A stretch of 37,097 bases of DNA from positions 1-37,097 of the forward strand of contig CAJACZ010000272.1 in NCBI GenBank assembly GCA_903938365.1. Reading direction: 5' to 3'. The notes under the pieces were generated by a model. It worked only from the letters and a program-made list of their open reading frames with translations, was not told where the DNA came from and ran no database searches. The translations under genes and the position numbers were made by a program. Shown one piece after another: positions 32,490-37,097 of the stretch. Every line of letters starts with the position of its first letter. Position 1 is the first letter of the stretch. Source of the DNA: an uncultured Pseudomonadota bacterium. GTDB taxonomy: Bacteria > Pseudomonadota > Gammaproteobacteria > Steroidobacterales > Steroidobacteraceae.

Positions 32490-33318
32490 GCGACGAGGCA
32501 GCGCGGCGCGACCGCAGCAGCGGAAAGAACAGCTGGGTCGCCCATTTCTCGTGTCCGTGGATCCGATCGTCGGCCAGCCCGAACGCGGGCGGATACCGCC
32601 GACTGATGTGCGCCGTGCCGAACAGCACATCCCAAAGGAACAGCAGGTTCCCGTAATTGCCCGAGTAATGGCCGATGCCATCCCCCTGCACCAGTGCGTG
32701 ATGGGCAGCATGCGTGGCGGGCGTCGAGATCGTCCGTTCCAGGAGCCACATCAGGGGCCGCAGCGCCGGCACGCGGTAGAGCTTCTGGTCCCAGCGCACT
32801 GCGGAGTGCGCCCCCATGATCACGGCCACCTTGACGATCACGTAACCCACGTAGGTCCAGCCGAAACCGAGGAACACCAGAGCGCCACCGAGCCACAGCC
32901 CCGGCATCATCGCGTAGTAAAACGCATTGTTGCGGTAGACCACGCGGATGCTCATGTAGGCCGCGGAATGATGGGCGCGATGCAGGGGCCACAGCAGGCT
33001 GGTGTGCGACAGCCGGTGCCAGAAATACTGGGTGAGGTCGTCCGCCAGCAGCAGGGTGAGGACCATGGCCCACCACGGCCAGTGCGCCAGCGCACCGCGC
33101 ATTCCGGGCATCGCCCACTCGCAGAGGGTCGCCGACGCCAGCAGCACCGCGGCGGTGACCAGCGGGAAAACCAGCTGGATCGCCAGGTCCAGCCTGTTGT
33201 CCTCGCGATCCGCCTCGGGCGGGAAGAACCCGCCACGCAGGATTTCAGCCAGCGTGAACAGCCCGAACAGCGTCGCCGCCATGCCAAGCTGGAAGACTTG
33301 CGGGTTCAGGTCGGACAC
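32458..33318 (-). CDS. fatty-acid hydroxylase/sterol desaturase family protein
   Basis: A 286-residue membrane di-iron oxygenase. The three histidine clusters are complete: HRLSH (101-105), HRAHH (113-117) and HAAHH (203-207), with His171 (GAHSAVRW) in addition. Four or five hydrophobic helices flank them. Such enzymes hydroxylate or desaturate lipids, sterols, carotenoids or alkyl glycerols using O2. The substrate cannot be read from the sequence. The gene is convergent with the methyltransferase (32 bp tail overlap). The 90 bp between its start at 33318 and the next gene's end at 33410 holds no gene. Confidence 0.88.
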   Translation of the reverse strand: MSDLNPQVFQLGMAATLFGLFTLAEILRGGFFPPEADREDNRLDLAIQLVFPLVTAAVLLASATLCEWAMPGMRGALAHWPWWAMVLTLLLADDLTQYFWHRLSHTSLLWPLHRAHHSAAYMSIRVVYRNNAFYYAMMPGLWLGGALVFLGFGWTYVGYVIVKVAVIMGAHSAVRWDQKLYRVPALRPLMWLLERTISTPATHAAHHALVQGDGIGHYSGNYGNLLFLWDVLFGTAHISRRYPPAFGLADDRIHGHEKWATQLFFPLLRSRRAASSLRVPPGRPPA

Positions 33319-33409
33319 GGGATGAAAATCCGTTGCTCAGGGGTGGCCTCGCTGAAATTTAGCAGAGGCCCCCGGATCCGGAGCTGCCCTTTGGTGCCAG
33401 TGTCACCGG

Positions 33410-34978
33410 TCAGCCGAGGCCCAGCACTCCGGGATTCATGAGCCCCTGCGGATCGAGCTGCGCCTTGATGGCGAGCAGCAGCGCATCGGCCCGCGCATCG
33501 AGCCGCTGCCGATACGTGTAGGCACGCCCGATCTGGAAGTGCGCCGCGCCGTGCGCTGCGTACAGCGCGACCAGGTCGCGCTTGAGCTGGTCCACGTAAC
33601 TGCGCGCCTCGGGGTTGGCCGGATACGCAGGCAGCTTCGCCAGGAAATCCCAGTCGAGCACCCGCTCATGGTAGGCGGTGCGGACGTCGGGCCAGTAGAT
33701 CGCGATCTCGTAGAGGAAGCCCGTCGAGCCCACCGGGCTGAACATGCCGCCGGTCCACACGCCGAGCCGCTCCATGTCGGCCGCGCGCGCGGCGTAGAAC
33801 GCCTCGAGCGCCGCGTGGAAGCCCACGGCGTCCGCATGGCGCAGCACTCCGTGCAGCGGCACCCAGCGCTCGCCCCTGGGGCCGAGCACGTTGTTGAGCG
33901 GCGCGAACGGCAGCGTCCGCACGAAACCCGGGACGCTGTTGGGGATCTCCTTGCCCCAGCGGGCCAGCACGGCCCGCAATCGCTTCGACTTGGCCGCCAC
34001 CTCGGCCGCATCGACGCCCTCGAGGATGAAGTGGTGCATCCATTCACCGGCGCGCATCGCCCGCTCGCCCGCCAGAGCCATGCCGGCCAGCTGCTTCAGG
34101 GCGGAGAACTTGCCCGGGGCGGCCTTCATGACCTGGCTCACCAGGGCGGCCTTGGTCGCCACGCCTTCCTGCTTGGCGATCTGACCCTGCGAGAGCGCGA
34201 GGTCGATGCCGAAGTTCTCGTCGTCGAGGCGCTCGAGGGCCGCTTCGCGCACCGCGGCGTGGTAGGAGGCGAAATCATCGAAAGCGAAGGAGACGGCCTC
34301 GAAGGCCTCGCGCCTGGCCAGCAGCGGCAGCCGGATCGCGGCCTTGATGCCCAGCGCGCCGCAGTCCCCGGTGAAGAGCCCGGTGAGATCGGGACCGTAG
34401 TTGCGCGTCGCGCTGGTCGGCGCCGTGTGCAGCAGTTCGCCGGAGGCGAGCACCACGTCCATGGACAGCACCGAAGGTGCAGAGATGCCATGCGCGCCGC
34501 TGCCGTGGCTGAGGCTGTTCTGGCTGACGCTGCCGCCGATGCTGGCCACCAGACCCGAGAACGGCCCCCAGAACGGCGTACGCAGGCCACGTTCCGCGAG
34601 CGCCGTACGCAGCGCAGCCCAGGTGGTGCCCGGGCCGACGGTCACGACGGCGTTCGGCTCGTCGATCTCGATCTGGTCGAGGGCGGCCAGGTCAAAGAGC
34701 ACATGACCGCCGGCGTCCAGGACGTAGCCGTCCGTGTAGGAAGCCCCGCCACCGCGCGGCACCATCGCGACACCCGCCGCCGCGCAGGCGCGGACCGCCG
34801 CCTGCAGCTGGGGCACGGAGACGGGGCGCACCACCGCCAGCGGCATCCCGGCGCCGTGGTAGACGTCATGGCGGAAGAATTCCAGCGCTGCGGCGTCGTC
34901 CAGGACGGCGTCGGCACCAAGGGCGGCAAGGAGGGCCTCGCGCAGTGGCGCGGCCTGCAGGGTCTGGGGGGAAGTCAC
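33410..34978 (-). CDS. FAD-linked oxidase of the VAO/4-cresol dehydrogenase type
   Basis: A PCMH-type flavoprotein of 522 residues from the chosen GTG. The FAD domain has VVRPVSVPQLQAAVRACAAAGV, MVPRGGGASYTDGY (Arg-Gly-Gly-Gly loop) and GSVSQNSLSHGSGAHG. The C-terminal substrate domain ends at LMNPGVLG, a block found in the FAD-oxidase C family. Related enzymes are vanillyl-alcohol oxidase, eugenol hydroxylase and 4-cresol dehydrogenase, which oxidise para-substituted phenols. No cytochrome subunit is adjacent, so it may be an oxidase or use another acceptor. The frame runs to an ATG at 35065, but the added 29 residues look non-conserved; the GTG at 34978 gives the usual N-terminus. The start is the least certain part. 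Confidence 0.78.
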   Translation of the reverse strand: MTSPQTLQAAPLREALLAALGADAVLDDAAALEFFRHDVYHGAGMPLAVVRPVSVPQLQAAVRACAAAGVAMVPRGGGASYTDGYVLDAGGHVLFDLAALDQIEIDEPNAVVTVGPGTTWAALRTALAERGLRTPFWGPFSGLVASIGGSVSQNSLSHGSGAHGISAPSVLSMDVVLASGELLHTAPTSATRNYGPDLTGLFTGDCGALGIKAAIRLPLLARREAFEAVSFAFDDFASYHAAVREAALERLDDENFGIDLALSQGQIAKQEGVATKAALVSQVMKAAPGKFSALKQLAGMALAGERAMRAGEWMHHFILEGVDAAEVAAKSKRLRAVLARWGKEIPNSVPGFVRTLPFAPLNNVLGPRGERWVPLHGVLRHADAVGFHAALEAFYAARAADMERLGVWTGGMFSPVGSTGFLYEIAIYWPDVRTAYHERVLDWDFLAKLPAYPANPEARSYVDQLKRDLVALYAAHGAAHFQIGRAYTYRQRLDARADALLLAIKAQLDPQGLMNPGVLGLG

Positions 34979-35160
34979 GGTCGGGCAGTCTCCATCGGGG
35001 CGCAACCGGGCGACGGAACGCCCGCGGATAATGGCGCGGACATCGTACTGAAAAGCCCGCGTCACGTCCGCGCGTCAACCTCGCGCGTCCCCCACACGGC
35101 GGTCTCGCGATGCAGGGGCGCCGGATCCCCGCCACAATCGCACCCCAGGGAGCAGCCTTC

Positions 35161-36777
35161 ATGATCGATCGCAGACAGCTCATCGCCGCAGGCATGGTCG
35201 GACTCGGTGCGCTCGCCCTGCCCGGCGTTGCGTCGATCCTGCACGCCCGCGGCTTCACCCACGGCGTGGCCAGCGGTGAACCCGGTCCGGGCTCGGTGCT
35301 GCTGTGGACGCGCTATGCGTCGGAATCGGACACGCTGCTGCGCGTCGAGGTCGCCACCGACACGCTGTTCAGGCGCATCGTGGCGGGCGCTGACGCCCGC
35401 GCCCTGCCGGATCGCGACCACACGGCCCGGGCCACCGTCACGGGGCTCGAGGCGGGCCGCTGGTACTTCTACCGGTTCATCGCACCGGATGGCGCCATGA
35501 GCCCGGTGGGGCGCACGCGCACCCTGCCGGTAGGCGAAGTCGCCCGCTTCGGCATCGGCCTCTTTTCCTGCTCCAACCTGCCCTTCGGCTGGTTCAACGC
35601 CTATGCGCACGCGTGCGGACGCAGCGATCTCGACCTGGTCGTGCACGTCGGCGACTACCTCTACGAATACCCGGTCGGCTCGTACCCGGACGCGCGACTG
35701 GCGCTGCCGGGTCGGCTGATCCAGCCCAGCCAGGAGACCGTGTCGGTCGCCGACTACCGGCTGCGGCATGCCTCCTACCGCCTCGACCCGGACCTGCAGC
35801 GACTGCACCAGTCCTACCCGACTATCGTGCAGTGGGATGACCACGAGATCACCAACGACGCCTGGGTCGGCGGCGCCGAAAACCACCAGCCCGACACCGA
35901 GGGCGACTGGGGCATCCGCAAGGCCGCCGCGGAACGCGTGTACCGCGAATGGATGCCGGTATCCGACGAGCGCTGGGCGGCTTACGAGATCGGCAACCTC
36001 GCCACCCTGTTCAAGCTCGAGACGCGGATTTCGGGGCGCAGCGCGCCACCGGACCTCGAAGGCCGGCTCGCAGGCAGGACGGACATCGACCGTGCCCTGG
36101 AAGAGTTCCGCGATGGCACGCTCAACGACCCCGCACGGACCGTGCTGGGCGAGCCGCAGGAGCGATGGCTGGCGGCGGCGCTGCGGCGGTCCGCGGCCGC
36201 CGGGAAACCCTGGCAGGTGCTGGCGCAGCAGATCGTGATGGGCGAGGTGCTCATGCCCAGTGACGTCAGGGACTGGATCCCGGCCGACGCTCAGGAACTC
36301 GTGAAGCGCCGGGTCGCCGTCGGCACGGTCGCCTCGCGCCTCGGCCTGCCCTTCAACTTCGACAGCTGGGGTGGTTTTCCGGCCGCACGGCGCCGGCTGC
36401 TGACGGCAGGACTCGAGGCGGAGGCCAACCTGATCGTGCTGTCGGGCGACAGCCACAACGCCTGGGGCCAGAACCTGCGCGTGGAAGCGCGTCCCGCGGG
36501 CGTCGAGTTCGCCACGCACTCGGTGACGTCCCCGGGTTTCGAGATGGCCCTGGGCAAGGTTGCGCCGACCGACGTCGCCGCCGCCTTGCGCCGGGCCAAC
36601 CCCGGGCTCGTGTACAGCGACACGAGCCGTCGCGGCTACTGCAGCCTGGTCCTCGGCGCACAGGAGACGGTCGGAACCTTCCACTTCCTGCGCACCGTCG
36701 GCGAACGCAGCACCGAACTGGCCGAATCGGTCTCGCTGCGCGTGCGGGCCGGGCAGCGGGCCCTCGAACCGGTCTAG
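35161..36777 (+). CDS. phoD: PhoD-type alkaline phosphatase/phosphodiesterase, Tat-exported
   Basis: A 538-residue PhoD-family metallophosphatase. DRRQLIAAG plus a hydrophobic Ala/Leu stretch (4-30) forms a twin-arginine signal. An N-terminal fibronectin-like domain (about 32-125, FTHGVASGEPGPGSVLLWTR) precedes the catalytic domain with LFSCSN (137 Cys), HVGDYLYEY (162-170), QWDDHEITND and LSGDSHNAWG. These carry the Fe3+/Ca2+ ligands of PhoD. It should release phosphate from mono- and diesters in the periplasm. No Pho box was recognised in the 182 bp between the two divergent starts (34979-35160). The gene ends in a CTAG shared with the convergent hydrolase. Confidence 0.92.
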   Translation: MIDRRQLIAAGMVGLGALALPGVASILHARGFTHGVASGEPGPGSVLLWTRYASESDTLLRVEVATDTLFRRIVAGADARALPDRDHTARATVTGLEAGRWYFYRFIAPDGAMSPVGRTRTLPVGEVARFGIGLFSCSNLPFGWFNAYAHACGRSDLDLVVHVGDYLYEYPVGSYPDARLALPGRLIQPSQETVSVADYRLRHASYRLDPDLQRLHQSYPTIVQWDDHEITNDAWVGGAENHQPDTEGDWGIRKAAAERVYREWMPVSDERWAAYEIGNLATLFKLETRISGRSAPPDLEGRLAGRTDIDRALEEFRDGTLNDPARTVLGEPQERWLAAALRRSAAAGKPWQVLAQQIVMGEVLMPSDVRDWIPADAQELVKRRVAVGTVASRLGLPFNFDSWGGFPAARRRLLTAGLEAEANLIVLSGDSHNAWGQNLRVEARPAGVEFATHSVTSPGFEMALGKVAPTDVAAALRRANPGLVYSDTSRRGYCSLVLGAQETVGTFHFLRTVGERSTELAESVSLRVRAGQRALEPV

Positions 36778-37097
36778 AGCCGCCGCGACTCGACGAAGTC
36801 CAGCAGCACCCGAGCCCAGCGTCCGGGCTCGCGCATCAGCGCGAAAGAGCCCCCGCCCGAAAACACCTGCAGCGTGAAATCGGGTCGCAGCTGCAGGACG
36901 CGGCGGTCATTGGCGTGCAGCGGATCCCCCGTATCCGTCAGCAGCAGGGTCGGGGCGCGTATCGCAAGCAGGTCCGCAGTCATGTCGTGGCCGAAGACAG
37001 CGCGGTAGACCGGGGAATCCGGGCCGGCCAGATAGGTGCCCAGCGTCGCCCAGGTGATGCTCGAGAGGCTCTGCGGATCGACGCCCGCCCACTTGCC
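36774..37097 (-). CDS. alpha/beta hydrolase, C-terminal part (5' end outside window)
   Basis: The frame is open from the right edge to a TAG at 36774-36776, giving 107 residues. It shows the C-terminal part of an alpha/beta hydrolase: LAIRAPTLLLTDTGDPLHANDRR, with the acid-bearing loop, then LRPDFTLQVFSGGGSFALMREPGRWARVLLDFV. The last block aligns with the strand and helix that normally carry the catalytic His; here the position reads Gly-Gly-Gly-Ser. The enzyme may therefore use a shifted His or be inactive. The nucleophile and N-terminus are outside the window, so the family cannot be named. It overlaps the phoD stop by 4 nt tail-to-tail. Confidence 0.75.
   Translation of the reverse strand, partial: GKWAGVDPQSLSSITWATLGTYLAGPDSPVYRAVFGHDMTADLLAIRAPTLLLTDTGDPLHANDRRVLQLRPDFTLQVFSGGGSFALMREPGRWARVLLDFVESRRL

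Noticed and set aside
1-37097. CRISPR arrays, tRNA/rRNA genes, insertion sequences, prophage genes
   Set aside because: No regularly spaced repeats, no tRNA-like cloverleaf with TTCRA arm noticed, no transposase or integrase motifs in any supported gene.

Overview
This window is high-GC, densely coding chromosomal DNA, most likely from a gammaproteobacterium of the Xanthomonadales, Steroidobacterales or Nevskiales type. The support is a CysB with the enterobacterial length and effector-loop residues, an RraA, a PrpB very close to the E. coli protein, and a large TonB-dependent receptor beside an S9 peptidase. The lineage is inferred from protein character only. No rRNA, tRNA, CRISPR array, insertion sequence or phage gene was seen, and no gene-free stretch exceeds 300 bases.

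Layout. 1-237: C-terminus of a DUF2721 membrane protein. 254-1156: methylisocitrate lyase. 1161-4321: a dihydropyrimidinase-like cyclic amidohydrolase and a COG0523 metallochaperone GTPase in one operon, divergent from an isochorismatase-like amidohydrolase. 4323-8034: an acyltransferase-3/SGNH membrane protein divergent from a Tat-exported flavoprotein. 8051-10195: a CYS12-type cysteine synthase divergent from cysB. 10192-12238: a maleate-isomerase/Asp-Glu-racemase-like enzyme divergent from a GltS-type transporter. 12268-17514: a leftward run of six genes: NmrA-like protein, MESH1-like small alarmone hydrolase, stand-alone cobalamin-binding sensor, then periplasmic adaptor, LolC/E-MacB-like permease and ATPase. 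17587-18066: RraA. 18101-19014: RidA-like protein and nitroreductase. 19078-26706: two TonB-dependent receptors and an S9 peptidase. 26751-28569: an AhpD-like protein divergent from an MFS transporter. 28539-30098: beta-carbonic anhydrase and type I 3-dehydroquinase. 30245-33318: a PucC/BCD-family transporter, a methyltransferase and a fatty-acid hydroxylase. 33410-37097: a VAO-type flavoenzyme, a PhoD phosphatase and a partial alpha/beta hydrolase.

The most interesting signals concern light and photosynthesis-type control. The PucC-family gene at 30245 is preceded by two perfect TGTC-N10-GACA palindromes exactly 8 bp apart, overlapping a plausible sigma70 promoter. This is the architecture known for CrtJ/PpsR operators. 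Separately, the 219-residue protein at 15324-15983 carries both the W-x9-EH motif of adenosylcobalamin photoreceptors (CarH/LitR) and the DxHxxG cobalamin motif, but has no DNA-binding domain. That layout resembles AerR/PpaA, the B12-binding antirepressors of CrtJ/PpsR. Together they suggest a PpsR/AerR-like circuit, whose PpsR and photosynthesis genes would lie outside the window. The circuit is inference; the motifs are read directly.
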